Assembly (NCBI GenBank): GCA_036941025.1
Contig: JAYMNP010000001.1
Location: 1,054,001-1,118,000 of the forward strand
Direction: 5' to 3'
DNA length: 64,000 bases
DNA from: Lachnospiraceae bacterium JLR.KK002
GTDB taxonomy: Bacteria; Bacillota; Clostridia; Lachnospirales; Lachnospiraceae
The notes under the pieces are model-generated. The model was not told the DNA's origin and searched no databases. It was given only the letters and a program-made list of their open reading frames with translations. Below are positions 1 through 8,239 of this stretch, piece by piece. Made by a program: the position numbers and the translations under genes. Within the stretch, counting starts at the first letter, position 1; every line of letters starts with the position of its first letter.

Positions 1-419
1 TAACAAATGCGGTGGATTATGCCTGTGAGAAATACCATGTAAAAAATGCCTATGAACTGGGCTATATCTGGGACCAGTATCTGGAAGCGGTAAAAGAACG
101 GGAGAAATACCAGCGTACCAATGACGACCTGGAGTATTTTAACGACAAATTAATCCGCCAGCTCAAACGGTATAAGCTGTATGACGCCAAAATCTGGATT
201 CATCAGGCCAGGGCGCTGCTGGAGCCGAAGGAAATGGTGGAAGTGAAGCATGAGCTTCTGGTACGCCGCCAGAAGCTGCGGGGCGGAATCGAACATCAGG
301 TGGAAGATATGCGCAATGTGCGGAAAGAAATTGAAAATCTGGTAAAAAGCCGTCCGGGAGGCAGCAGAGAAATCAAAGAAGTTCTGGATTCTCTGGATGA
401 GCTGTGCGGGATTGGCTGA
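1..419 (+). CDS. Hypothetical protein, 3' end only (cut by window edge)
   Basis: An open frame enters from the left edge and ends at the TGA at 417-419. There is no start inside the window, because the frame is already open before the GTG at 12. About 138 residues are visible. They are rich in Lys, Glu and Arg and look mostly helical, with a probable coiled coil in the last half (EHQVEDMRNVRKEIENLVK). I see no catalytic motif and do not recognise the family. It lies upstream of chromosomal pseudogenes and is probably host rather than element DNA. Confidence 0.55.
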   Translation, partial: TNAVDYACEKYHVKNAYELGYIWDQYLEAVKEREKYQRTNDDLEYFNDKLIRQLKRYKLYDAKIWIHQARALLEPKEMVEVKHELLVRRQKLRGGIEHQVEDMRNVRKEIENLVKSRPGGSREIKEVLDSLDELCGIG

Positions 420-489
420 GCATAGTCAGGAAAAGGTGCGAACTGTCTCATGAATCCGTTACGCCGGGCTTGTAAAATGCGTTACTCTG

Positions 490-518
490 TTGACTTCATT
501 ACATGAAATGGATATAAC
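490..518 (+). promoter_or_regulatory. Promoter for the toxin-antitoxin remnant
   Basis: TTGACT at 490-495 and TATAAC at 513-518 are separated by 17 bases and lie about 43 bases before the antitoxin start. This is a good vegetative sigma-A-type match. It is inferred from sequence only. Confidence 0.5.
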
Positions 519-560
519 ATGGATAGAATATTACTATGTTTGATTTGAGGAGGTGCCGCT

Positions 561-847
561 ATGAATATTCGTCCGTCAGCGGCAATCAGACAGAATTACA
601 ATAAGATTGCCGAGCAGTGCAGAAAGACTGCAGAGCCGGTTTTCCTTACCAAAAATGGCGAGGGGATTTGGGTGTTATGGATATTGGGACGTATAACCGC
701 AGGGAAAAGATGCTGAGGCTCCGAGAAGAACTTTTAGCAGCCCAGGAGGACAGAATGCGTGGCAGTAAAGGTTATTCCGTTGATGAAGCAGCTGCAATGA
801 TGCGTAATGCAGTCAGAGAGGCGGCAGGTCATGGAACAGCGGAATAG
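561..847 (+). pseudogene. Phd/YefM-type antitoxin, frameshifted
   Basis: The start ATG at 561 follows GAGGAGG at 547-553. The first frame reads MNIRPSAAIRQNYNKIAEQC and continues to VFLTKNGEG, the typical Phd/YefM DNA-binding N-terminus. Around 658-672 one base is missing, and the rest (MDIGTYNRREKMLRLREEL) continues in the next frame to the TAG at 845-847. A normal protein of this family is about 90 residues and would be continuous. Phd/YefM proteins repress their own operon and neutralise a RelE/ParE-type partner, which is encoded directly downstream with a 17-bp overlap. The shift should destroy function. Confidence 0.7.
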
Positions 848-1152
848 ATACCATGTCATTGTGTCAGAACGGGCAACGCAGATGCTGGTTTCCCATGCTG
901 GATTTTTGGCGCAGGTGAACCCGGAAGCTGCGGAACAGCTGACCGCAGAATTTGAAAAAGCCGCAAATTCACAGGAAATTATGCCGCAGAGATGTTCGTG
1001 GCTCACACACAGGGGAATATATACCCGGAAACGCTTATCGGTTTATCATGTTTGAAAAACGGTATATGATAATCTTCCAGGTTGTGGATGATATTGTTTA
1101 TGCAGATTATGTAGTGGATTGCAGGCAGGATTATGGATGGCTGGTACGGTAA
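831..1152 (+). pseudogene. RelE/ParE-type toxin, frameshifted
   Basis: The ATG at 831 overlaps the end of the antitoxin, the usual operon arrangement. The first frame (MEQRNRYHVIVSERATQML through FEKAANS) stops at 1055 after nonsense sequence. The expected C-terminal half (EYIPGNAYRFIMFEKRYMII, then VVDDIVYADYVVDCRQDYGW) is in the frame ending at 1152. The switch falls near 1000-1015. RelE/ParE-fold toxins are about 100-residue mRNA interferases or gyrase poisons. With its antitoxin also frameshifted, the pair is a dead module. The exact subfamily cannot be fixed by eye. Confidence 0.65.
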
Positions 1153-1473
1153 CAATGAAATAATCAGAAAAGGAATCGTCACTTGTTGCAGAGTGGCGGT
1201 TTTTTATCCTATAGGAACCACTGTGTTACTGTGAAGTACTAAGTATATAGATTTTCTATAAGATAAAGCCCTCCGGGCGGGATGCGCAGGCGCATTCTTT
1301 CTGTAAAGTGCGTGGATTTCCCATATGATATAGGGCATTGATTGAGGAAACAAACCCTGCCGCCTCTCTTTTTTGTGCAGAGATAGAGAGGATAAATTTA
1401 AGAATAAGAATTATAATGATAAAGACAAATATATGTCCACAAAGTACTGTATGTGCGGATAAGGAGGTATTTC

Positions 1474-2104
1474 ATGGAATGGGTCGAAAAATTAAACCAG
1501 AGCATGAATTATATTGAGGAACATTTGACAGATGAAATTGATTATGAACAGCTTGGGCGGATTGCCTGCTGTTTCGCTTATCACTATCAGAGGATGTTTA
1601 CTTACGTGGCCGGTATTCCTCTGGCAGAGTATATCCGAAGAAGAAAAATGTCTTTAGCGGCGGTGGACCTGCAGGGTGGGGAGGAACGGATTATTGATAT
1701 TGCAGAGAAGTACGGCTATCAGTCCCCCGACTGCATTTAACAGGGCGTTTCAGGCTTTTCACGGGATAGCCCCGTCATCCGTTAAGACTGCGGGCGTATC
1801 TGCGCCGCTTGATAAGGAAATCGAAACTAATTTTATGGTTGTGCCAAAAATGTGGCAGGATTTGTCTGCAAATGGAACCATACAGAAACTGGCAGGAATG
1901 ATGGATACGCCGCCAATGGGACTTTTAGGCGTGAGTGCCTGCAATGATGAGGAACAGTGGAAATATTTTATCGCCGTTTCCAGTACAAAAACAGGCGGGG
2001 AGTTTGAAGAATATACTGTGCCTGCGTCGACCTGGGCAATTTTTTCCGGAACGGGTACAAATCAGCCCATACAGGAGCTGGAGCAGCGGATTATAACGGA
2101 GTGA
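1474..2104 (+). pseudogene. AraC-family regulator with GyrI-like tail, degraded
   Basis: The ATG at 1474 follows AAGGAGG at 1461-1467. The N-terminus (MEWVEKLNQSMNYIEEHLTD, LGRIACCFAYHYQRMFTYV) is an AraC-type double helix-turn-helix domain. In the second HTH (EKYGYQSP) an extra C in the C-run near 1726-1730 shifts the frame and gives a stop at 1738-1740. The next frame continues with TAFNRAFQAFHGIAPSSVK and a GyrI-like effector region (WKYFIAVSSTKTGGEFEEYT). A TGA at 2102-2104 stands where a Trp codon is expected, and recognisable residues follow it. The linker after the HTH also looks shortened. There are therefore at least two disabling lesions. Confidence 0.75.
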
Positions 2105-2218
2105 CTTCCCACCTCCGGATATGAATATGCCAACGCCCCTGATTCAGAAGAACAGGGGGCTGTCAGAAATTTTCTGACAGTCCTCTGTTGCTGTAAATGC
2201 GTTTTTATGCGGATGCTG

Positions 2219-2659
2219 TTATCTGCAGTCAAAGGCGGGATTTGCCGCATAGAAGTTTTTGGAGTCCAGGTTATCCTGCACAATCCGCAGGCCTTCGCCA
2301 AACCGCTGGAAATGAACGATTTCACGGGCGCGCAGGAACCGGATAGGATCTGCAACTTCCTGGTCTTTTACCAGACGCAGGATATTGTCGTAGGTGCTGC
2401 GGGCTTTCTGTTCTGCCGCCAGGTCTTCAGTCAAATCGGTAATGGGGTCGCCTTTGGACTGGAACTCACAGGCATTGAAGGGGATTCCGCCTGCTGCCTG
2501 GGGCCACAGTGCCAGTGTATGGTCCACATAATATTTGTCAAAACCGGATGCTTTGATTTCTTCCGGTGACAGGTCTTTGGTAAGCTGATAGACGATAGTG
2601 CAAATCATTTCCATGTGAGCCAGTTCTTCTGTACCCAGAGAAGCAGCGGTAATGTTCCA
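2219..2659 (-). pseudogene. cotJC: CotJC spore-coat manganese-catalase-like protein, 3' half
   Basis: On the minus strand the frame shows the C-terminal two-thirds of a manganese-catalase-family CotJC protein: GTEELAHMEMICTIVYQLTK, DLAAEQKARSTYDNILRL, REIVHFQRFGEGLRIVQDN and the end NFYAANPAFDCR. The Glu/His motifs (EELAHME, REIVHFQRF) are metal-ligand positions of the family. The homologous sequence stops at the 27-bp att core (2633-2659). What lies upstream in the same frame is element DNA. The missing N-terminal half should lie beyond the far end of the integrated elements, so the gene is split by integration. Confidence 0.8.
2633..2659 (+). repeat. Attachment-site core, copy 1 (left end, in cotJC)
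   Basis: A 27-bp sequence beginning acccagagaagcagcggt is repeated exactly at 10409-10435 in the same orientation. Copy 1 is the boundary between cotJC coding sequence and element DNA, as expected for attL of a site-specific integrating element. The length and exactness are seen directly; the attachment role is inferred. Confidence 0.75.
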
Positions 2660-2857
2660 CTTATTGTATTTTCGGACGGGCATGAAACGGTGGGATTCCC
2701 GATACATAGCTTTTCGACATTTGAGAGGATAAAGAAGTATGATGAAAATGAGGATGCGGGGAATGTCGGGAAGCCTTATTCTATCGAAGTTAGAGATACG
2801 GAAAGAACGATAACTATATATGGCATTGCTTCAACGAGATTTGATATAGCAGGTTAA
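2660..2857 (+). other. Left-end ORF tail of the passenger element
   Basis: The frame that runs through the att core (TQRSSGNVPL) continues to TAA at 2855-2857. The roughly 65 residues after the core include HETVGFPIHSFSTFERIKKY and TERTITIYGIAST. The same kind of tail follows the second att core (GFLVYSLKTSDKVVRY, NERTINLLVST), so both elements carry a homologous gene 3' end at this place. In an excised circle this frame would be joined to the element's other end, so it may be the C-terminus of a junction-spanning gene. Function unknown. Confidence 0.45.
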
Positions 2858-2863
2858 ATTGTG

Positions 2864-2905
2864 TCAGACCTATTTGTTTTATTGTGGACAAGTAGGTCTG
2901 ATTTT
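2864..2905 (+). terminator. Intrinsic terminator after the left-end ORF
   Basis: TCAGACCTA (2864-2872) pairs perfectly with TAGGTCTGA (2893-2901), followed by TTTT. It lies 7 bases after the stop of the left-end ORF. Confidence 0.6.
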
Positions 2906-3002
2906 ATGTAGTAAAGCACACAAGTATAAGATTTGAAGTTGTTCGATTTGATTCGCTTGATTTTTTTGCGTTGAATAGATATAATGTAGTAAAGCACACA
3001 AG
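2906..3002. repeat. Pair of 19-bp direct repeats upstream of abiEi
   Basis: ATGTAGTAAAGCACACAAG occurs at 2906-2924 and again at 2984-3002, spaced 78 bp start to start. The second copy begins inside the -10 box and covers the likely transcription start of the abiE operon. Operator or recombinase-arm sites are both possible. Confidence 0.5.
2957..2985 (+). promoter_or_regulatory. Promoter of the abiE defence operon
   Basis: TTGATT at 2957-2962 and TATAAT at 2980-2985 have 17-base spacing. The promoter is about 120 bases before abiEi, leaving a leader that contains two palindromes. It is the only strong promoter match I see before the tightly packed genes that follow. Confidence 0.5.
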
Positions 3003-3042
3003 CGATAAAAAATTTATGCGTATTTTAGTGCAGAGGTGAAAG

Positions 3043-3091
3043 TTTGGAAGTAAACTTCCAAATCTACCTGAATGACGCAGTAAATGCGTCA
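3043..3091. promoter_or_regulatory. Two palindromes upstream of abiEi, candidate operators
   Basis: 3043-3062 is an inverted repeat TTTGGAAGT-aa-ACTTCCAAA. 3073-3091 is TGACGCA-gtaaa-TGCGTCA, ending just before the abiEi ribosome binding site (AAGGAGG, 3093-3099). AbiEi antitoxins of the type IV family repress their own operon by binding paired inverted repeats upstream, so these are natural candidates. They could alternatively act as RNA hairpins in the leader. Confidence 0.5.
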
Positions 3092-3104
3092 GAAGGAGGA
3101 AATA

Positions 3105-3713
3105 ATGCTAACACAAAATGATATAAGAATACTAAGCAAAATATTTTCTGATTATGGCTATGTCATGACAACGGCACAGCTTACAAATGAAAAATTGTTT
3201 TATAGAGATATTCAACGTATGCTGGAACAAGGATTGATTGAAAGAATAAAAAGGGGCTGTTACCATTGGGTGGATGACTATGGTACGAGTGAGGTGGTTA
3301 TTGTCAACCGCCTGTTCCCTGATGCAGTTCTTTGTATGGAAACAGCCCTTTTCTATTATAGATACAGTGACAGGAATCCCGCTGAATGGAATATTACCAT
3401 TGACAAAAATACTTCCAGAAAGCGTACAAATATTGATTATCCTTTCATTAAGGCTTATCGGGTGGAGCCAGAGCTGCTTTTCATTGGAAAAACAAAAGGA
3501 GAAATTGACTTCCAAGAAGTTCATATTTATGACCGTGACCGTACCATTTGTGATGTGCTGAGGAATATGAATAAGATGGATAAAGAGATTTTTAATAAGG
3601 CAATACAAGGCTATGTAAAAGACCAGAAAAAAAATATTCCGAACCTTATGCAGTACGCAAAGACTTTGCGGGTGCAAAAGCGTGTAAAGGATTTGATTGG
3701 AGTGTGGTTGTAA
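3105..3713 (+). CDS. abiEi: AbiEi-type antitoxin / transcriptional repressor (type IV TA)
   Basis: The ATG at 3105 follows AAGGAGG by 5 bases and gives 202 residues; an upstream in-frame ATG at 3084 lacks such a site. The N-terminal 60 residues form a winged-helix-type DNA-binding domain (YGYVMTTAQLTNEKLFYRDI, MLEQGLIERIKRGCYHW), followed by the AbiEi C-terminal region (FPDAVLCMETALFYYRYSD, DRDRTICDVLRN). In known AbiE systems this protein represses the operon and counters the AbiEii nucleotidyltransferase without direct binding. The stop overlaps the abiEii start by one base (TAATG), so translation is coupled. Base composition is AT-rich compared with the ICE genes. Confidence 0.85.
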   Translation: MLTQNDIRILSKIFSDYGYVMTTAQLTNEKLFYRDIQRMLEQGLIERIKRGCYHWVDDYGTSEVVIVNRLFPDAVLCMETALFYYRYSDRNPAEWNITIDKNTSRKRTNIDYPFIKAYRVEPELLFIGKTKGEIDFQEVHIYDRDRTICDVLRNMNKMDKEIFNKAIQGYVKDQKKNIPNLMQYAKTLRVQKRVKDLIGVWL

Positions 3714-4645
3714 TGACAGATAAGGCGGCGTCCGTTCTTGCAAAATTGAAAAACAAAGCTAAGATTTCTGGAATCAGCTATCAACAGTGTTTACAGTTGT
3801 TTATGCAGGAGGAATTTTTGCGGAAACTTTCAAAATCTGGTTATGAAGACAATCTTATTCTGAAAGGCGGATTGTTCATCTATACGCTTACCAATTTTGA
3901 AAGCCGCGCAACGATAGATGTTGATTTCCTGCTTCGTGGATTTTCCAATTCCATAGAAGATGTAAAAAGTATGATTGGTAAGATTATTGAGACATCAACA
4001 GGAAATGACTTTGTTTCCATGATAGCAAAGGGATTTGAAGAAATTTCCCCACAGAGGAAATACCACGGCATCAGCACTCAAATTATCGGTCAGATAAAAA
4101 ATGTACGTGTGCCGTTTAATGTGGATATTGGTGTGGGAGATATTATTGTGCCGAAAGCGGAGGAAAGGAGAATCAATACACAGCTTCCAGATTTTGAAAA
4201 GCCAGTGATAAAAACTTATTCTTTGGAAAGTACGATAGCAGAGAAATTTGACGCTATCTTGCAGCGATTTGAATTGACTGGCAGGATGAAAGACTTTTAC
4301 GATATATATTATCTGGCAAGAACATTCGATTTTGAGGGAGCGAAGCTGCGGGCGGCAATTTTTGAAACATTGAAGAAAAGAGAAACACCTTATGACAGAG
4401 ATAGCTTTAAGCGTATTCTGGCACTTTCCGAAGATGAAGATATGCAGAAGCGGTGGAGATATTTTTTGAAAAATATTAAAGATGGTTCGTTGGAATTTGC
4501 GGTGGTTATTAAGGAGATGCAGAAATTTCTTGAGCCAGTGTTTGATGCGATAGTGGATGAGGGAGAATGGGATAAAGAATGGAACAGCAATTCAGGCACA
4601 TGGTTGGATTTGAAAGGAGGTATCGAAAGTGACAAGAGCAGTTAA
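3713..4645 (+). CDS. abiEii: AbiEii-type nucleotidyltransferase toxin (type IV TA)
   Basis: The ATG at 3713 overlaps the abiEi stop; a GTG at 3704 is the alternative. The protein has 310 residues with DNA polymerase-beta-type nucleotidyltransferase motifs: KGG at about 51-53, TIDVDF with the metal-binding Asp pair at about 69 and 71, a further acidic strand (FNVDIGVGD), and the family's AEKFDAI and KDFYDIYYL segments. AbiEii-family toxins such as MenT act on tRNA or other RNA to stop growth and abort phage infection. It is followed with overlap by the ABC-3C genes, which suggests a shared transcript. All key residues appear present. Confidence 0.88.
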   Translation: MTDKAASVLAKLKNKAKISGISYQQCLQLFMQEEFLRKLSKSGYEDNLILKGGLFIYTLTNFESRATIDVDFLLRGFSNSIEDVKSMIGKIIETSTGNDFVSMIAKGFEEISPQRKYHGISTQIIGQIKNVRVPFNVDIGVGDIIVPKAEERRINTQLPDFEKPVIKTYSLESTIAEKFDAILQRFELTGRMKDFYDIYYLARTFDFEGAKLRAAIFETLKKRETPYDRDSFKRILALSEDEDMQKRWRYFLKNIKDGSLEFAVVIKEMQKFLEPVFDAIVDEGEWDKEWNSNSGTWLDLKGGIESDKSS

Positions 4646-5783
4646 TGATGCAACACTAACCAAAGCTGGCGATATTTATCAATATCTAAATGCTTTAAGA
4701 GATTGCTTTGAATTGAATGATGGTGAGACTCTTCAGATAGAGATAAATGGTGATGTAAGCATTATAAATAATACAGGTGGTCTATTTCAAAGAGAGGTGA
4801 AACATCATTTTAGTGAAACATTTCTTTCGGATAGAGATGTGGATTTTTGGAAAACATTAGCTAATTGGTATGTAGACTATGAAAGGGTAAAGAATTTTTC
4901 TCACTATATACTCAGTACCACGGCTAAAATTGCTAAAGAGTCTCCTTTTTATGAATGGAACAACATAGAAAAAGGTGAAAAATTAAAACGACTAAAAGGT
5001 ATAGGAGCAGTATATAAAAAGAAAGAAGAAACATTTAGAAGTCAGTATAATAGAATTTTTACTGATTCTTATGATGAAAATCGCCTTTTAGAAATTTTGG
5101 ATAAATTTATAATTGATGCTGCAAAAACATCATTAGTTGGCATATCTGGTGAATTTTCAAAATATATACGCTCAATTCCAGAAGAGAATAGAGATGGATA
5201 TATTGGAGCATTACTTGGGCGGATATTAAATAAAGTAAAGAATCCACCACATAAGTGGGAAGTGGCAAAAAAAGAATTTGATGAGATTTGCCAAGTTGAA
5301 GCGTCAGCATATGGTACTAAAGGTTCTATTCCACTTCCCCAAGAATATATCAAAGCGGTTGTTTCTGAAAAAGAAGCTAAAAAACTTGAACAAAAAAAAT
5401 TTGTTGAAGCTATCCGAGAAATAGAATATACTTCTGAGATTACGGAAGCTATTTCAGATTACTGGAAAACTGATATGACAGTTGTTAATTATTTTCACAA
5501 TAATCTAATGTATTTGGATAGCCTTGAGCCTTACATAGATGAATTAGATAAAAAGTTGCACCGCCAAAAACGAATTAGCGAACGAAATGCAAAGGGACAA
5601 TCCTTTGAGAAACAAATTGATACGGCACAATCGCTTTATGATGATGTAATGATGTGGGATGTACACGATTTTGGCTCGATTATTCGTAATCAGGGATTTT
5701 TTCAGCGGGGAATTATACATAACATAGTAGATGAAACTGATTTTAAATGGAAAGTGGGTGAAGAAATAGATGAGCATAACTAA
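4629..5783 (+). CDS. ABC-3C system protein with nuclease-like N-terminus
   Basis: The GTG start at 4629 follows AAGGAGG at 4614-4620 and overlaps abiEii by 17 bp. The protein has 384 residues. The first 80 (AGDIYQYLNALRDCFELNDG, LQIEINGDVS, FQREVKHH) resemble the Cap4/DUF4297-type dsDNA nuclease fold of the restriction-endonuclease superfamily, with an acidic residue followed by an E-V-K motif. The rest, with ISDYWKTDMTVVNYFHNNLM and a C-terminal FQRGIIHNIVDET, fits the component common to ABC-three-component (ABC-3C) conflict systems. Next come a middle component and a DUF3732 ATPase. The nuclease assignment is by motif only. Confidence 0.7.
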   Translation: MTRAVNDATLTKAGDIYQYLNALRDCFELNDGETLQIEINGDVSIINNTGGLFQREVKHHFSETFLSDRDVDFWKTLANWYVDYERVKNFSHYILSTTAKIAKESPFYEWNNIEKGEKLKRLKGIGAVYKKKEETFRSQYNRIFTDSYDENRLLEILDKFIIDAAKTSLVGISGEFSKYIRSIPEENRDGYIGALLGRILNKVKNPPHKWEVAKKEFDEICQVEASAYGTKGSIPLPQEYIKAVVSEKEAKKLEQKKFVEAIREIEYTSEITEAISDYWKTDMTVVNYFHNNLMYLDSLEPYIDELDKKLHRQKRISERNAKGQSFEKQIDTAQSLYDDVMMWDVHDFGSIIRNQGFFQRGIIHNIVDETDFKWKVGEEIDEHN

Positions 5784-6255
5784 TATTAAGAAACTTTCGA
5801 TGAATACTCATTTTTATTCATTGCTCATACAAGGATTCCTTTCTGGTTATGATAAGCCTTGCGAAATGAAATTGCCATTTATGGCACTTCCTATTTTATT
5901 ATATGTAGAGTCGCGAGAAAAACTAGTAACTGCAAATAAGAGAAGTCGAATTGATACTTTATTTCAGTCGTCCCAAATTATAGAAGAAAGTAAAATTTCT
6001 GGAAAGACACGTTTGTCAGGATATGTGGATAGATATAATTCGCTTAAACCGTATTGTAAGGAAGCCTTAATAATCCTTTCTTCCGAAGATAAAATAGTTT
6101 TCAACAATCATAAAATAAGGCTTATAAAAAAGATTGAATATAAAAATTTTGAAGGAACAATTAGAGACTGGATTAAATGTGCATTTTATCTTGGAGTAGT
6201 GTTTTCAAAGACAACCGAAGACCATTTATCTTACTATTTAGGAGTTGATGTGTAA
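5770..6255 (+). CDS. ABC-3C system middle component
   Basis: The protein has 161 residues starting at the ATG at 5770, which overlaps the upstream gene by 14 bp. It ends directly against the start of the ATPase gene (TAA then ATG at 6256). The LPFMALPILLYVESREKLV and FEGTIRDWIKCAFYLGVVFS segments fit the small 'three component ABC system middle component' family. Its role is thought to be bridging the ATPase and the effector. It has no catalytic motif. The call rests heavily on its position between the two recognisable partners. Confidence 0.68.
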   Translation: MSITNIKKLSMNTHFYSLLIQGFLSGYDKPCEMKLPFMALPILLYVESREKLVTANKRSRIDTLFQSSQIIEESKISGKTRLSGYVDRYNSLKPYCKEALIILSSEDKIVFNNHKIRLIKKIEYKNFEGTIRDWIKCAFYLGVVFSKTTEDHLSYYLGVDV

Positions 6256-8184
6256 ATGAAAAGTTATGTAAAAGCAATCATTATTTTTAATGAAAATGGG
6301 GAAAAAAGAATTGTCCCGCTCAAACAGGGGGTTAATATAATTACTGGAGAATCAAAAACAGGAAAAAGTGCCTTAGTTGAGATAATGGATTACTGCTTGT
6401 GTAGTACTCGCTGTACTATACCTAAGGGCAAAATAACGGAGTTTTCCTTTCTCTATGTACTTGTAATGGCTATAAGTAAGCACACCTATGTGATTGCTCG
6501 TCAAAATTGGGAAAATGGGGGTAAAATGTACCTTTCTAAAGAATCCATAAATTTTGAGCCGGAAACAATAGAGATAGGCTATTTTGCAGAGATGAATCCA
6601 TTGTCCCATAAAGATGTTAAGTATGAGATTGAATGTGCATTGGGACTATTTGTAACAAATATGGCTACAGATGGTGAAATGCAAAGTAAAAGGGCTTCAC
6701 TAAGAAATATGGTTTCATATTTATTTCAACATCAGAATTTAATGGCAAGTAAGTTTGCATTGTTTTATAGATTTTCTGATTATTATAAAAGAAAAGATGT
6801 GATAGACCAATTTCCTGTTTTTGCTGGAATGATTAGTCAAGAATACTATAGTGATTTGATTCAGCTCAATAGTTTAAAAGCTCAATTAAAGCAAAAATAT
6901 AAAAAACAAAAGGCTAATGAAAAAAGTACTATTTATATAAAAGAGAACTTATCCCCATTATTAGCAAATTACTTTGCACTGATTGAACAGGATTTTGATA
7001 GTAATATTTCTGTACAAAAAATGTTGAGATTGGCGACTAATCTACCCGAATTTGATGATTCACAACTTTTTGGAGAATCTAAAATAGCGGCTCGTTATAG
7101 TGCGTTAAATGAAGAATTGGATGAGTTGAGGGATAAGGAAAGAGAAGTTTTATTGAAAATTAAAAATATAGATAAGGCTTCAAATACTGGTAATGCTTTT
7201 TCAGAAATGTTAAATGAGTTAAAGCAACAAACGAGAGTCGCAGAAATAGAGACTACGGAATATGTTTGCCCGCTTTGCGGTCATGATTGCAAAGAAATTG
7301 CAGAAAAAGATTCTGAACTTATTGAAGCTACTGAATGGTTAGATAATGAATTAAAGATAACCGAAAAATATACTGCTGATTTTTCAGAGGATGTCAGAAA
7401 ACTTAAGGAAATACAATCTCAAATTGATGCTAAAATTCGAGAAGTATGGAAGCAGATTAGAACAATTGAGGAAAAATTTATTTCGTCTAAAACCCTTGCT
7501 TCGAAAAGAGAAAAGGTAAATTATGCAAAAGCAAATATATCACTATTTGTTGAAATGAGTGATTCTGGAATTTTTGAAACAGTTGATGAAGATATTGAAG
7601 ACCTTAAAGAAAAAATAGAACGGCTAGAAAAAAAGATTAAAGGATTTGATGTAGATACAAAAATGTCAAAGGCTAAATCTTTTTTGTCAGAAAATATGAA
7701 TCACCTTGCCATTACTCTGGATTTTGAGGAGGAATATAGACCCATTAATTTGAACTTTGGATTGACTGATGGAAGTTTTGATATTTATCAACATCAGAAT
7801 AATAGAGAAAACATTTATTTATATGAAATGGGAAGTGGGGCTAATTGGGTATCCTGTCATATTGCATTGTTTTTGAGGTTTCTCCATTTTTTTGCAAAGC
7901 AAAAGAATTCTCCTATGCCATTAACTATGTTTTTTGACCAACCAAGCCAAGTTTATTTTCCGCAAGGTGATAGTGATAATGACAAGATAACACAGGCTGA
8001 TTTAATGGCAGTTAATAAAATGTATAAAACAATTTTTGATGAAATTAAAGCTATTAGCAAAGATACAGGAATTTTACCACAAATTATTATAGTAGACCAT
8101 GTGGATGGAGAGAATTTAGAGTGCAAAGAGGAATTTAAAAGATATGTTCGTTGTAATTGGAGAGACGACAAAGGTTTAATATAA
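6256..8184 (+). CDS. ABC-3C SMC-like ATPase (DUF3732 family)
   Basis: The protein has 642 residues. A Walker A motif GESKTGKSA lies at residues 31-39. There is a long coiled-coil middle, with a zinc-hook-like pair CPLCGHDC at about 339-346, and C-terminal ATPase motifs: a Walker B-type strand LTMFFDQPSQ at about 555 and IIIVDHVDG at about 615. This is the DUF3732 ATPase of ABC-3C systems, related to SMC/Rad50/RecN. In such systems the ATPase is predicted to sense invading DNA or stress and license the effector. It starts right after the middle component. 33 bases downstream lay the native start of the HEPN gene before an IS insertion. Confidence 0.82.
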   Translation: MKSYVKAIIIFNENGEKRIVPLKQGVNIITGESKTGKSALVEIMDYCLCSTRCTIPKGKITEFSFLYVLVMAISKHTYVIARQNWENGGKMYLSKESINFEPETIEIGYFAEMNPLSHKDVKYEIECALGLFVTNMATDGEMQSKRASLRNMVSYLFQHQNLMASKFALFYRFSDYYKRKDVIDQFPVFAGMISQEYYSDLIQLNSLKAQLKQKYKKQKANEKSTIYIKENLSPLLANYFALIEQDFDSNISVQKMLRLATNLPEFDDSQLFGESKIAARYSALNEELDELRDKEREVLLKIKNIDKASNTGNAFSEMLNELKQQTRVAEIETTEYVCPLCGHDCKEIAEKDSELIEATEWLDNELKITEKYTADFSEDVRKLKEIQSQIDAKIREVWKQIRTIEEKFISSKTLASKREKVNYAKANISLFVEMSDSGIFETVDEDIEDLKEKIERLEKKIKGFDVDTKMSKAKSFLSENMNHLAITLDFEEEYRPINLNFGLTDGSFDIYQHQNNRENIYLYEMGSGANWVSCHIALFLRFLHFFAKQKNSPMPLTMFFDQPSQVYFPQGDSDNDKITQADLMAVNKMYKTIFDEIKAISKDTGILPQIIIVDHVDGENLECKEEFKRYVRCNWRDDKGLI

Positions 8185-8203
8185 ATACATCACCGTGAAA
8201 TTT

Positions 8204-8223
8204 TTGGAGGTAAGTAAATGACA
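8204..8223 (+). promoter_or_regulatory. Orphaned ribosome binding site and start codon of the HEPN gene
   Basis: GGAGG at 8206-8210 and ATG at 8218-8220 form the native translation start of the HEPN gene now at 9694. TAAATGACA (8215-8223) is the left target-site duplication of the IS; the same nine bases recur at 9691-9699. The site and the coding sequence are now 1.47 kb apart. Confidence 0.75.
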
Positions 8224-8239
8224 CACCACTTTACAACTA

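Noticed and set aside
1160..1452. Gap between the toxin remnant and the AraC gene examined for RNA genes
   Set aside because: Only a short GC-rich hairpin (ccctccgggcggg, about 1268-1280); no tRNA, riboswitch or terminator could be supported.
2207..2569. Open frame of 120 codons on the plus strand opposite cotJC
   Set aside because: It is the antisense shadow of cotJC coding sequence and has no ribosome binding site.
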